A stretch of DNA of 64,000 nt from Arthrobacter tumbae. Its GTDB lineage: Bacteria; Actinomycetota; Actinomycetes; Actinomycetales; Micrococcaceae. The notes under the pieces are model-generated. The model made no database searches. It had not been told where the DNA came from and was given only the letters and a program-made list of their open reading frames with translations. The DNA lies in NCBI RefSeq assembly GCF_016907495.1, contig NZ_JAFBCC010000001.1:1612001-1676000 (forward strand), read 5' to 3'. Below are positions 39,893-48,837 of this stretch, one piece after another. A program made the translations under genes and the position numbers. Position 1 is the stretch's first letter, and every line of letters starts with the position of its first letter.

Positions 39893-40617
39893 GCCTGGCG
39901 GCCGCCGTTCTGCACGGGTACAAGTCGGAAAGTCATGCGGGTGCGGCCCATGGTGATCACTGAGCCGTCCGACAGGTCGGCCTCTCCCTGTACGCGTTGC
40001 CCGTTCACGTAGCTGCCGTTCGTCGAGCCGAGGTCAACAGCGCGGGACTGGCCCTGGCCCGTGTGGATTTCGAGGTGACGGCGGGACACGCCGGTGTCAT
40101 CGACGAGGATGTCCGCTTCCGATGAGCGGCCCAGCAGCACGGACCCGGCGTTCAGCGAGTAGCGCTGGCCGTCGAGCTCCAGGACGGGCTGGTAGCGGGT
40201 GGGCTGGCGGCTTGGGACGCTGGGAGCGGACCGGCGCTGCGCAGCCTGCTTCTCGGTGGCGGAGTCGATCTCGAAGGTACCCGGCTTCAGGTTGGAATCG
40301 CGGGTGAAGGAGACCCGAACCGAGCCCTGAAGAGTGTAGTTCTGGCTGTTGACGTGCTTGATGACGACGTCGCACAGTTCCTCTGCGAGCGGGGCTCCCC
40401 ACTCCTGGGCGAGCGCGAAGTCCGGATCCGATAGCCGGGCGGTGAAAACATTCGGTGCGAGGGTGCGGCCCTGTGCCAGCGTGAGCGACTTGTTGTCCAG
40501 CTCTCGGCGCAGCGCACTGGCGATCTCCACCGGTTGCACCTGGGATCGGGAACCGGTGGAGAAGGCACCACGGACCATCTTCTCGAGTCCGCGCTCGACA
40601 TTATCCAGAATGCCCAT
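39889..40617 (-). CDS. fhaA: FHA-domain protein with DUF3662 (FhaA)
   Basis: 242-residue cytoplasmic adaptor. The N-terminal ~125 residues form DUF3662 (LDNVERGLEKMVRGAF, then VQPVEIASALRREL); a polar linker leads to a C-terminal FHA domain with LLGRSSEADILVDDTGVSRRHLEI and DLGSTNGSYVNGQ. In mycobacteria FhaA binds the phosphorylated pseudokinase of MviN and restrains peptidoglycan synthesis; the kinase-like protein at the left edge of this window could be the partner here. First gene of the seven-gene operon down to pknB. Confidence 0.94.
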   Translation of the reverse strand: MGILDNVERGLEKMVRGAFSTGSRSQVQPVEIASALRRELDNKSLTLAQGRTLAPNVFTARLSDPDFALAQEWGAPLAEELCDVVIKHVNSQNYTLQGSVRVSFTRDSNLKPGTFEIDSATEKQAAQRRSAPSVPSRQPTRYQPVLELDGQRYSLNAGSVLLGRSSEADILVDDTGVSRRHLEIHTGQGQSRAVDLGSTNGSYVNGQRVQGEADLSDGSVITMGRTRMTFRLVPVQNGGRQA

Positions 40618-40775
40618 GCCTACCTCCTCACCTGCGTCTTTTGCTGCCCGAATGTGCCCGCACGAAAGCGCGCGGAGGCATACCGGGTCGCTGCTGTCTT
40701 CTGTCGATACTACTGGGGCGTCCCCTAAATGGCCTTAACCGGGCATGTTGCCCCGTCGATTACATCCAACGTTCC

Positions 40776-40801
40776 CATACGCCGCAAAGTTGCGGCGTAT
40801 G
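40776..40801. promoter_or_regulatory. 26-bp hairpin upstream of fhaA and tRNA-Leu
   Basis: CATACGCCGCAA (40776-40787) and its exact complement (40790-40801) with AG between, in the 279-base gap between the fhaA start and tRNA-Leu. No T-run follows on either strand, so it is more likely an operator or processing element than a terminator. Nothing else was recognised in the gap. Confidence 0.6.
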
Positions 40802-40896
40802 CAGCAGCCGTCCCGTTTAGGTGTTTTTGGCGCCGCTCCGTTATGCTTGTTTCTGCTGATTCGGAGGAATTCTTAACGAGTTTCCTTCTTCACTCT

Positions 40897-40982
40897 GCGC
40901 GAGTGGCGGAACGGCAGACGCGCTGGCTTCAGGTGCCAGTATCCGAAAGGGTGTGGGGGTTCAAATCCCCCCTCGCGCACCA
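40897..40982 (+). tRNA. tRNA-Leu (CAG)
   Basis: Class II tRNA with a long variable arm: acceptor GCGCGAG with CTCGCGC, anticodon CAG at 40930-40932 in loop CTTCAGGTG, variable arm TATCCGAAAGGGTG, T-loop GGTTCAAATCC, discriminator A and an encoded CCA (40980-40982). Confidence 0.96.
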
Positions 40983-40992
40983 TAGAAAAATT

Positions 40993-41019
40993 CCCCGGCC
41001 TCGTGCCGGGGTATTTTTT
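40993..41019 (+). terminator. Terminator after tRNA-Leu
   Basis: CCCCGGC and GCCGGGG around a five-base loop, followed by TATTTTTT. Confidence 0.88.
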
Positions 41020-41055
41020 GCCCATTTCTGATGCGCTGACCGGCCAAACGCCCGG

Positions 41056-44000
41056 TCAGCGGAAGTCGCGTGACTTGGTGGCAGCTTTGAGGCGGAGGAT
41101 CTCGAACTTATCTGCCACCAGGTTCACCACCCCCTCGTTGGACCGCTCCAGCACCCCACGCACCAGGACACTGCTGGCTTCCCGCGCTATCCGCCGGTAC
41201 CGCTGCCAGACCCCTACCGAGCAGATGACGTTCACCAGCCCCGTCTCGTCCTCAAGGTTCATGAAGGTGATGCCGCTGGCCGTAGCAGGGCGCTGCCGGT
41301 GGGTGACCACTCCACCGACTTCAACGCGCCGACCGGACTCGGCGGAAAGGAGGTCCGCGGCGGTCAATGCGCCCCGGCGTCGTAATGTTGGGCGGACGTG
41401 GCGGACCGGATGGTCATCTGGAGTGATGCCAGTGGACCACAGATCGGCTGCCACGCGGTCGACGTCGGTGAGATCCGGAAACAGGGGCGGCTGGATATAC
41501 ACAGTTGTTCCCTTGATCTGGCCCTCGCGTTCCGTGGAAGCCGGTCCGGCATGCCAGAGCGCTTCCCGCTGGGTGAGTCCCATTGAGTCAAAAGCCCCAG
41601 CCGCTGCCAGCGCTTCAAGCTGCTGTGAGTTCAGTTCGGTCCGGCGCGCCAGGTCACCCATGGTTTCGAACGGGCCGTTGGCCTCGCGCTCCTCGACGAT
41701 GGCCTGGGCCAGTTTCTTGCCGATCGACTGCACACTGTCCAGCCCCAGCCGGACCGCATGGTTGCCGTCCCGGCGGTGGGCAGTTGAGTCAAAGGGAATG
41801 GAGCGGTCGAATTTCCCCACTGGTGGCTGGTGGAACGCCAGGCACTCGTCCGAGCCGGTGGTGCCGGTACCGGCGGCGCCGAGCTCAAGGTCCGCATGGG
41901 TTCCCGAGAGCAGGATGTCCGGGCGCAGGACCGTGACACCGTGCCGCCGGGCATCTGCCACCAGTGTCTGGGGCGAGTAGAAGCCCATCGGCTGTGCGCG
42001 GAGGAGTGAGGCCAGGAACGCCCCGGGATAGTGAAGCCGGAGCCAGGCACTGGCGTAGACCAGCAGGGCGAAGCTGATTGAGTGGCTCTCAGCGAACCCG
42101 AAATTGGCGAACGCCTGGATCTTCCGGTAGACGGAGTCGGCGGTTTCCCCGGTGATCCCATTGGACTTCATGCCTGCATACAGCTTCTCCTTGAGAGTGT
42201 CGATCCGCTCAAGCCCGCGTTTGGACCCCATTGCGCGGCGCAACTGATCGGCGTCGGCGCCTGAACAGTTGCCCACCACCATGGCCATCTGCATGAGTTG
42301 CTCCTGGAAGAGCGGTACTCCGAGCGTGCGCTTGAGAACCGGTACCAGCTTGGGGTGGAGGTAGCTTTCTTCTTCCTCCCCCAGTTTCCGCTTGATGTAA
42401 GGGTGCACCGCTCCGCCCTGGATGGGGCCGGGACGTACCAGCGCAACCTCGATAACCAGGTCATAGAACCGGCGGGGCTGCAGGCGCGGCAGCATTCCCA
42501 TCTGGGCGCGGCTTTCCACCTGGAACACTCCAATTGAATCGGCGAAGCACAGTTGGTCGTAGACGCCCTGCTCTTCCCGGGGCATGGTGTGCAGCGTCCA
42601 TTCCTCGCCGAAGTGCTTCTTGACGAGATCGAAGTTGTACTGCATGGCCGCCATGATGCCGAGCCCCAGCAGGTCGAACTTGACCAGACCCATCCAGGCG
42701 CAGTCGTCCTTGTCCCACTGCAGGACTGTGCGCCCGTCCATCCGTCCGTGCTCGATCGGGCACACTTCCCCGATCGGGCGGTCGGTGAGCACCATGCCGC
42801 CCGAGTGAATCCCGAGATGGCGAGGAAACTTCAGCACTCCCTGTGCCAGTTCCACTACCGGCTCGGGGATGTCGTGATCAGCGCTGGAGACAAGTGCACC
42901 CCAGCGCTCCACCTGCTTTGACCAGGCATCCTGCTGCCCGGGACTGTGCCCCAGCGCTTTGGCCATGTCGCGGACCGCGAACTTGGGCCGGTAGGTGATG
43001 ACGTTGGCAACCTGCGCGGCATTGAACCGGCCGTACTTGTTGTACACGTACTGGATGACCTCCTCGCGGCGGTCTGAATCGAAATCGACGTCAATATCCG
43101 GTTCCTCATCCCGCAGGCTGGAGAGGAAGCGTTCAAAGGGGAGGTCATACAGGATGGAATCGACGGCGGTGATTTCCAACAGGTAGCAGATGGCTGAATT
43201 TGCCGCCGATCCGCGGCCCTGGCAGAGGATTCCCCGGTTGCGCGCAAATGCGACCAGGTCATGGACGATCAGGAAATAGCCCGGGAAGTCTTTCTCCTCG
43301 ATTACACGCAGCTCCTTCTCAATGCGCTCACGGACATCATCCCGGCCGGCGTAAAACTTGTCGGCGCCTTCCCAGACCAGCTTTTTCAGCCAGCTCATTT
43401 GTGTGTGGCCCTCCGGCAGGTTCAGTTTGGGCAGGCCGGGCTTGACGCTGCTGAGCCGGAATGCCAGCTCATCGGCCAGTTCCACCGTCCGTTCCACCGC
43501 GCCCGGATAGGCGGCAAAGCGGGCTGCCATTTCCGCGCCGCTGCGCAGGTGGGCAGAACCCGATGCTGGCAGCCACCCGTTCAGGTCATCCAGTGACCTG
43601 CGTGCGCGGACGGCGGCCACCGCGGTGGCGAGCCTGTGCTGCTCAGGCACGGCGTAGTGCACATTGTTGGTGGCAACGACGGGCAGCTTCAGCCGCGTGG
43701 CGATGTCCCAGAGGGCATCATTGTGCGTACTGTCCAGTGGATTGCCGTGGTCGTAGAGTTCGACGGCGACGTTGCCCGGACCGAAAAGGTCCATCAAACG
43801 CCGGGTTTCCTCTTCCGCGTCCTGAAGGCTGCCGTTGAGTAGCGCATGGCGGACGGCTCCTTTACGGCACCCGGTCAGGATCATCCAGTTGTTCCCTGCC
43901 CTGTCTGCTAGCTCGGCAAGGTTGTACAGGGGCTTGCCTTTCTCGGCTTCCGGTTTCAGTTGGGCTTCGGTGATTGCCGCGGCCAGCCGATGGTAGCCCT

Positions 44001-44460
44001 CGGCGCCGCGGGCGAGGACGAGCACATGACGGCCCTCCGGGTCTGGCTCACCGTTTTGGGGTTTGCTCAGTTCCAGGGATAGCTCGGTGCCGTAGACGGT
44101 GGAGAGCCCGGGGTGTTTCTCCGCTGCTTCTGCCAGGTGGACAACACCGTAGAGGCCGTCGTGATCGGTCAGGGCCAGCCCATGGAGACGGAGACGGTGT
44201 GCTTCCTCGACAAGCTGCTCGGGACTGGCGGCACCATCAAGGAAGCTGAAATTCGAATGCACGTGAAGTTCCGCGTACGGCACCACCGGACCATCAGGCA
44301 TGCTCACCGGTTCTTCCGGCGGGGAATACGGATGCCGTTTCAGCGACCAGGCCGGGCTGTCCCCGCCGTCAGCACCCAGGGGAGGGGAACCGGGACGGCG
44401 CCGGTCGGAGAGGGTCCGCTCAAACTCCGACCAGGGAATCGGGGGGTTATTGAAACCCAT
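41056..44460 (-). CDS. dnaE2: Error-prone DNA polymerase III alpha subunit DnaE2/ImuC
   Basis: Damage-inducible C-family polymerase of the ImuA'-ImuB-DnaE2 mutasome, which does translesion synthesis and SOS mutagenesis. The PHP domain opens with AELHVHSNFSFLDGA; the palm has the catalytic Asp pair in DIDVDFDSDRREEV; the tail contains helix-hairpin-helix and OB-fold segments (GGVVTHRQRPATASGITFMNLEDETG). I start it at 44460 (MGFNNPPIPW), giving 1134 residues; a start nine codons earlier is possible. It follows imuB by 44 bases and should share the LexA-controlled transcript. Confidence 0.95.
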   Translation of the reverse strand: MGFNNPPIPWSEFERTLSDRRRPGSPPLGADGGDSPAWSLKRHPYSPPEEPVSMPDGPVVPYAELHVHSNFSFLDGAASPEQLVEEAHRLRLHGLALTDHDGLYGVVHLAEAAEKHPGLSTVYGTELSLELSKPQNGEPDPEGRHVLVLARGAEGYHRLAAAITEAQLKPEAEKGKPLYNLAELADRAGNNWMILTGCRKGAVRHALLNGSLQDAEEETRRLMDLFGPGNVAVELYDHGNPLDSTHNDALWDIATRLKLPVVATNNVHYAVPEQHRLATAVAAVRARRSLDDLNGWLPASGSAHLRSGAEMAARFAAYPGAVERTVELADELAFRLSSVKPGLPKLNLPEGHTQMSWLKKLVWEGADKFYAGRDDVRERIEKELRVIEEKDFPGYFLIVHDLVAFARNRGILCQGRGSAANSAICYLLEITAVDSILYDLPFERFLSSLRDEEPDIDVDFDSDRREEVIQYVYNKYGRFNAAQVANVITYRPKFAVRDMAKALGHSPGQQDAWSKQVERWGALVSSADHDIPEPVVELAQGVLKFPRHLGIHSGGMVLTDRPIGEVCPIEHGRMDGRTVLQWDKDDCAWMGLVKFDLLGLGIMAAMQYNFDLVKKHFGEEWTLHTMPREEQGVYDQLCFADSIGVFQVESRAQMGMLPRLQPRRFYDLVIEVALVRPGPIQGGAVHPYIKRKLGEEEESYLHPKLVPVLKRTLGVPLFQEQLMQMAMVVGNCSGADADQLRRAMGSKRGLERIDTLKEKLYAGMKSNGITGETADSVYRKIQAFANFGFAESHSISFALLVYASAWLRLHYPGAFLASLLRAQPMGFYSPQTLVADARRHGVTVLRPDILLSGTHADLELGAAGTGTTGSDECLAFHQPPVGKFDRSIPFDSTAHRRDGNHAVRLGLDSVQSIGKKLAQAIVEEREANGPFETMGDLARRTELNSQQLEALAAAGAFDSMGLTQREALWHAGPASTEREGQIKGTTVYIQPPLFPDLTDVDRVAADLWSTGITPDDHPVRHVRPTLRRRGALTAADLLSAESGRRVEVGGVVTHRQRPATASGITFMNLEDETGLVNVICSVGVWQRYRRIAREASSVLVRGVLERSNEGVVNLVADKFEILRLKAATKSRDFR

Positions 44461-44504
44461 GTCAGGGCTCCCCGTCCGTGTCTGCACGCGGGCATGCGGA
44501 AGGC

Positions 44505-46106
44505 CTAGTCATAGCTGGCCTCCGCCCACCAGCGGTGATCCTCAAGAAGCAGCAGCCAGGCCGTTCCTGATTCATCCACCACCTGGAACCGGTTGAGGGT
44601 GCGCCCGTTCGAATCCCACCAGCGCTCAACAATGGGCCACGGCCCCGCCCAGGAGGAAATGGCGGCTTGCCTCGGAGGTGCCGCGACAAGCACGGCAGGA
44701 ACGGCTGTGAGCAGTCCGCGCCGGTCAACGTCTACGGTGCTACCTGCGCCGTCCAGCACCTGGACGGGACGCGGCTCGTCGAAGACGGTGGCTGGAGCAG
44801 GGCCGGGGAGCTGGCCAGGCCACGGGAGACCCCGGCTTTTGGCAGCAGCTTCAGACGGCGGATCTCCCCAGGGAATGAACACCCGGCGGTCGGTAAGCAT
44901 CCTTCCTCCGGCCACCATGGCCGTCAGTACCGCACCATGCCCCAGCATGCTTTGCACCCGGGCAAGGCCGTGGTGAATGCTTTCATCCGGCCCCGTTCCC
45001 CACAGCCCGTCCGCGTGGTCGCTGAGATCCTCCACCGTCTCCGGCTGAAGCTGGACCTTGCTGATTCCGGAGCTCAACCCATGCTCAACATTCCCGCTGC
45101 CCTGCAGTTGCCAGCGGACGCGGTCAAGCACGTCATCGGCGTCGAACCAGCGGGGATGCCGCCAGAGCCGAACCGATTCCTCACCGGACTCCGACCGCAG
45201 CCGTACCACCAGAACCGTGCACACCAGCCCTGATTCCCGCAGCCGGTCCACGAATTCCTCCGCGGACAGGCGCAGGGTGAACGTCAGCTCGTCGATGCGT
45301 GCCAGCGGCGGTTCACAGTGCACGACGGCGTCGAGTTCCGCCGGCGGTTTTCTCTCCACCACGCTGTGGTGGTCAAATCCACTTGCCTTGAGATGGGCCA
45401 GCGCGCCTTCCACGCCGAACCGGTTGCGCACGTCAGCACGGGCAAGGGCGGCGAAATCGCCAAGCGTACGGATTCCAAGCCGGCGCAGCACCACCGCGAG
45501 CGCTGGTTCCTCCAGAACTTCCAGGGGGAAGCTGCCGAGGAAAGAGGCCGATTCACCGGGTGGAAGGATCCATGCGGGATCGGTCCCCGGATCCTCCAGG
45601 AACTCTGTTGCACGGGCAGCATGTTCAGCAGCAAAGGGGCTGTCTGCAACTCCCACCCGGGCGGCCGTGAGGCCGATCGTGGCGAGGGTCTTGAGCAGGA
45701 CAGCCGCAGCGCGTTCTTCGCTGCCGTAATACCTGGCGGGACCTTTGGCGTGAAGCACACATAGCCCTGGGCGAACAAGCTGCACCCCGGGCATGATTTT
45801 CTCTATTGCGGCTATGACGGGTTCGAAGTTCCTCGCATCCAGCGCCGGTTCATAGGGAAGAACAGTAAGGGTGGTGCACCGGGCCTGGGCTTCCCTCAGG
45901 CGAAGGCCGCGTTTGACTCCCTGTTCACGGGCTGAGGGGGAGCAGGCGAAAACCTCGCCCCTTTCCATCAATGCCACGGGGTGTTCCGCCGGCAGGAGGT
46001 ATTCCCTGAGTGCTGCAGTAATGGGCCAGTCCGGGCACCAGAGAGCCATGGTGCGGGTAGTGGTGGGGGATGCCGGCGCAGCCTGGTTGGAACGGGAAAA
46101 TTTCAT
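44505..46106 (-). CDS. imuB: ImuB, Y-family-like mutasome adaptor
   Basis: 533-residue relative of Y-family polymerases that links DnaE2 and the beta clamp. It keeps the fold (LWCPDWPITAAL at the start, VKRGLRLREAQARCTTL, a helix-hairpin-helix with LRRLGIRTLGDFAAL, then a little-finger region) but lacks the catalytic acidic residues: the first metal site reads WCPDWP and the SxDE block is replaced around CVLHAKGPARYYG. This is as expected, because ImuB proteins are not catalytic. Overlaps imuA' by four bases. Confidence 0.93.
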   Translation of the reverse strand: MKFSRSNQAAPASPTTTRTMALWCPDWPITAALREYLLPAEHPVALMERGEVFACSPSAREQGVKRGLRLREAQARCTTLTVLPYEPALDARNFEPVIAAIEKIMPGVQLVRPGLCVLHAKGPARYYGSEERAAAVLLKTLATIGLTAARVGVADSPFAAEHAARATEFLEDPGTDPAWILPPGESASFLGSFPLEVLEEPALAVVLRRLGIRTLGDFAALARADVRNRFGVEGALAHLKASGFDHHSVVERKPPAELDAVVHCEPPLARIDELTFTLRLSAEEFVDRLRESGLVCTVLVVRLRSESGEESVRLWRHPRWFDADDVLDRVRWQLQGSGNVEHGLSSGISKVQLQPETVEDLSDHADGLWGTGPDESIHHGLARVQSMLGHGAVLTAMVAGGRMLTDRRVFIPWGDPPSEAAAKSRGLPWPGQLPGPAPATVFDEPRPVQVLDGAGSTVDVDRRGLLTAVPAVLVAAPPRQAAISSWAGPWPIVERWWDSNGRTLNRFQVVDESGTAWLLLLEDHRWWAEASYD

Positions 46107-46900
46107 GATGCGCGGGCCGGTCTGGAGAAAAATTCCTGCTGCCCGGGCTCCGGATGCTCAGCGGGCGCGGATTCAGGCAGGGAGGTGGACCACGGTCCAC
46201 GGTGAAGGTCCGGCAGCCATAGATCTGCGGTGCGTGAACGGCCGGTGGAAGCGTGCGCTGTGATCCGCATCCTGCGGCTTCGAAGATGCCCGGTCCCTGA
46301 ACCCAAACCCTGCCAGTTGCTCCCGGTTACGCTGAGCGTTGCCTCACTGTGCGGCCACGGGCCCATGGTCACGAGTGCAGCACCGCGCTGGCGCAGGCGC
46401 GCCATCAGACGGGAGACATCCGATGGAGCGACGTGCTGTGGAGCGCAGGTCAGAACAATTGACACCACATCCACCATTGCTGCAGTCACTGTGAGCCACT
46501 GATCCCCGGGATGGGGCACCAGAACCAGTTTGTCCAGCGCTATGCCGAAGCCGGCAGCGGCTTCCACGCTGAAAGTGGGCATGCCGATGACGCTGCACCA
46601 GGCTCCGGCGCCCGATGGGCCTGCCAGTAATGCCATGGCCAGGGTGGTGGAGTTGGTCACCGAATACGCAGCACCCGCCTGGAGCCCGCCACCCGGAAGA
46701 ATCCCGGCCAATACCGGCACGGTGGGCAGCCGCCGGGAAGAGGGCCTGCTGTTCTGCATGCCGTTGATTTTGGACTGTAGCTCCGCCTTGAGCCGGGCTT
46801 TGTCAGCAGCCTGGTCCACGGCAGACAGCGCCCGGCGGGTACCGTCGGGGAACTGACCCGGGGGTACGGCCTGGACTACGGCTGCTGCTGGTGACCTCAC
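46103..46900 (-). CDS. imuA': ImuA'-like RecA-related mutasome protein
   Basis: 265-residue member of the SulA/RecA-like group that accompanies ImuB and DnaE2 in actinobacteria. It shows a degenerate ATPase core (LAGILPGGGLQAGAAYSV at the Walker A place, without the GKT of active RecA; VVSIVLTCAPQHV as the beta strand of Walker B) and a basic C-terminal part. Starts at a GTG at 46900 with no ribosome binding site; the promoter described just upstream predicts a leaderless mRNA beginning at this codon. First gene of imuA'-imuB-dnaE2. Confidence 0.88.
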   Translation of the reverse strand: MRSPAAAVVQAVPPGQFPDGTRRALSAVDQAADKARLKAELQSKINGMQNSRPSSRRLPTVPVLAGILPGGGLQAGAAYSVTNSTTLAMALLAGPSGAGAWCSVIGMPTFSVEAAAGFGIALDKLVLVPHPGDQWLTVTAAMVDVVSIVLTCAPQHVAPSDVSRLMARLRQRGAALVTMGPWPHSEATLSVTGSNWQGLGSGTGHLRSRRMRITAHASTGRSRTADLWLPDLHRGPWSTSLPESAPAEHPEPGQQEFFSRPARAS

Positions 46901-46905
46901 ACTTA

Positions 46906-46934
46906 ATGTTCGAACGCGTGTTCGATTAAGTCAA
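46906..46934 (-). promoter_or_regulatory. LexA box within the imuA' promoter
   Basis: TCGAACGCGTGTTCGA (46910-46925) is a perfect actinobacterial LexA box. On the minus strand TTGACT (46934-46929) and GAACAT (46911-46906) are 17 bases apart, and the box fills that spacer, so LexA would block polymerase. The expected transcription start coincides with the GTG of imuA'. The divergent SRAP gene begins 69 bases to the other side of the box. Confidence 0.85.
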
Positions 46935-46993
46935 TTGGCCTTCCATGCTGTGGAGGACTTCATGGTCAACCGGTACTCCAGTAGCCTGTCTCC

Positions 46994-47695
46994 ATGTGCG
47001 GACGCTTTGTGGTGGCAGGCTCGAACAAGGATCTGGTGGACCTTTTCGACGTTGACACGGTGGGCGATGACCTTCCAGAACCGTCGTGGAACATCAGCCC
47101 TACCGACCCCGTTCGGGTAGTCCTCGAATCGCTCAAAAACGAGCAAGTCACCCGGCGTATGGAGGCCGCGCGATGGTGGTTGACGCCGTCGTTCTCAAAG
47201 GAACTGAAAACCAAGGCGCCCACCTTCAACGCCAGGTCGGAAACGGTGGGCAGCAAACCCACCTTCAAGCCGTCCCTCGAGAGCCGCCGTGCCCTCATTC
47301 CGGCCAGCGGCTACTACGAGTGGCGAACCGAAGGAAAAACCAAGATCCCGTTCTACATCCACCTGCCGGGAGAGCCAGTGGTGTTCGCGGGACTGTACGC
47401 ATGGTGGCGTAACCGGGAGCTGCCGGATGACCACCCCAACCGATGGGTTCTCTCCTCCACCATCCTGACCCGTGAAGCAGTGGGGCCAGTGGTTGAAATC
47501 CACGACCGCACGCCGGTGACGCTTCCCCGCGAATTCTGGAACGAGTGGTTGGATCCCACCACCAAGGGAACGCAGGAGCTTGCTGATGAAGCGGTAGCCG
47601 CCGCCACTCCCGTTGCCGAACAGCTGCAGTTCCACGAGGTGGCGCCGGTGCGGGATGACAGTCCCCTGCTGATCAAGCCGCTGAACCCGGCGTAG
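46994..47695 (+). CDS. SRAP / HMCES-YedK family DNA-protein crosslinking protein
   Basis: Self-protecting sensor of abasic sites in single-stranded DNA: Cys2, exposed after Met removal, forms a thiazolidine crosslink with the lesion. All key residues are present: MCGRF at the N-terminus, the SWNISPTDP and FNARSE DNA-binding blocks, GYYEW and the HDRTPV catalytic His. 233 residues. It is divergent from the imu operon with the LexA box between, so SOS control of both is likely, and it acts on the same kind of damaged template that the mutasome copies. Confidence 0.94.
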   Translation: MCGRFVVAGSNKDLVDLFDVDTVGDDLPEPSWNISPTDPVRVVLESLKNEQVTRRMEAARWWLTPSFSKELKTKAPTFNARSETVGSKPTFKPSLESRRALIPASGYYEWRTEGKTKIPFYIHLPGEPVVFAGLYAWWRNRELPDDHPNRWVLSSTILTREAVGPVVEIHDRTPVTLPREFWNEWLDPTTKGTQELADEAVAAATPVAEQLQFHEVAPVRDDSPLLIKPLNPA

Positions 47696-47698
47696 GAG

Positions 47699-48079
47699 CT
47701 AGCTCTTCGCGCGTCGCGCTTCCTTGGCCCGCTTCTCCTCATCGCGCACCCGCGCCATGGTTGAGCGCTCCGCCACCAGCCACTCGGGCGGTGACTGGAG
47801 CAGCGCGGTGATTTCCGCCGTCGTCAGCGGGTCTGTGATTCCACCGCGGGAGAGGCCGCTGATCGAGACACCCAGCTTGTGCGCCACTACGGGACGCGGG
47901 TGGGGGCCGGTGCGGCGCAGCTCGGCAAGCCACTCGGGCGGGTTCTCCTGGAGCTGGTTGAAGTCTCCACGGGAGATGTCGTTGTCCTGGAACTCCTGTG
48001 GTGTTGCGGGCAGGAAGATGCCAAGTTTCTTCGCGGCTGTAGCCGGTTTCATGGTCTGCGGGGACTTCGCTGGGGTCAT
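47699..48079 (-). CDS. DUF5997 family protein
   Basis: 126-residue soluble, basic protein. It has the DUF5997 pattern: MKPATAAKKLGIFLPATPQEFQ, then two related segments with PPEWLAELRRTGPHPRPVVAHKLG and SPPEWLVAERSTMARVR. The family is confined to actinobacteria and is typically divergent from a LysR-like substrate-binding protein, as here (37 bases between starts). Function unknown. The PPEWL repeats suggest an internal duplication. Confidence 0.88.
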   Translation of the reverse strand: MTPAKSPQTMKPATAAKKLGIFLPATPQEFQDNDISRGDFNQLQENPPEWLAELRRTGPHPRPVVAHKLGVSISGLSRGGITDPLTTAEITALLQSPPEWLVAERSTMARVRDEEKRAKEARRAKS

Positions 48080-48116
48080 CCTCTCAGCGTAACCGCGACT
48101 GGGTTACGGTGAAGAC

Positions 48117-48830
48117 GTGCCCGAGCCCCAATCTTCCACGCTGCATGTCGGCTTTGTTTCCGGGGTAACGCCCGGAAAGTGGGTGGGACGCTGGCGCGAG
48201 CGAAATCCCCATCTTCCGATCGAAGCAACAGAGTACGACGACGGCGCGCTGGCTTCGGCGCTTCGGGGCGGCTCAGTGGACCTTGCGTTTGTCCGCCTGC
48301 CCGTGGACAGGGAAGCGCTCAGCGTCATTCCGCTCTACGAGGAGCTCGCAGTCGTGGTGGTCTCGAAGGAGAACGAGCTCTCCCTGCTTGATGAGGTCCC
48401 ACTCGCCGAACTGGGCGACGAAAATGTCCTCGACGTGCAGGAATGCGGCGGTGCGCGGATGGCCATCGAAATCGCTGCGTCGGGAGCCGGCGTGGTGATG
48501 CTGCCCATGTCCGTTGCGCGGCACTACAACCGGCGCGATGTCGAGGGTCGGGTTGTACCGGACGCACCTTCCACCACGATCGCCGTCGCCTGGATTGCCG
48601 AGAACACCACGGATGACATCGAGGAATTCATCGGCATCGTGCGGGGGAGGACAGCGCGCAGCTCACGGCAGCCGTCGGCCCAGAAGGAAGCACCCAAGCA
48701 GAAGGAAACCCGTAGCGAGCCGAAGAAGGCAGCGAAGCCTGCCAAGGGCGGGTCTGCGCCCGGCAGGACCAGGAACAAGCCGACCGCTAAAGGTGCGCCG
48801 AACGCTCGCGGCCGCGGCCGCCGTCGTTAG
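48117..48830 (+). CDS. LysR-type substrate-binding domain protein without HTH
   Basis: 237 residues matching only the effector-binding part of LysR regulators: LHVGFVSGVTPGKWVGRW, then LRGGSVDLAFVRLPVD, LYEELAVVVVSKEN and GAGVVMLPMSVARHY. There is no helix-turn-helix. The C-terminal ~60 residues are a Lys/Arg/Ala/Pro-rich tail ending RGRGRRR, which could bind nucleic acid nonspecifically. It is divergent from the DUF5997 gene, a partnership conserved in actinobacteria, and the two may act together; this is inference. Confidence 0.87.
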   Translation: MPEPQSSTLHVGFVSGVTPGKWVGRWRERNPHLPIEATEYDDGALASALRGGSVDLAFVRLPVDREALSVIPLYEELAVVVVSKENELSLLDEVPLAELGDENVLDVQECGGARMAIEIAASGAGVVMLPMSVARHYNRRDVEGRVVPDAPSTTIAVAWIAENTTDDIEEFIGIVRGRTARSSRQPSAQKEAPKQKETRSEPKKAAKPAKGGSAPGRTRNKPTAKGAPNARGRGRRR

Positions 48831-48837
48831 GTGGGTT

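Noticed and set aside
46103..46900. imuA' as an active RecA paralogue
   Set aside because: The Walker A lysine motif (GKT) is missing, and context with imuB and dnaE2 fits the non-canonical ImuA' group.
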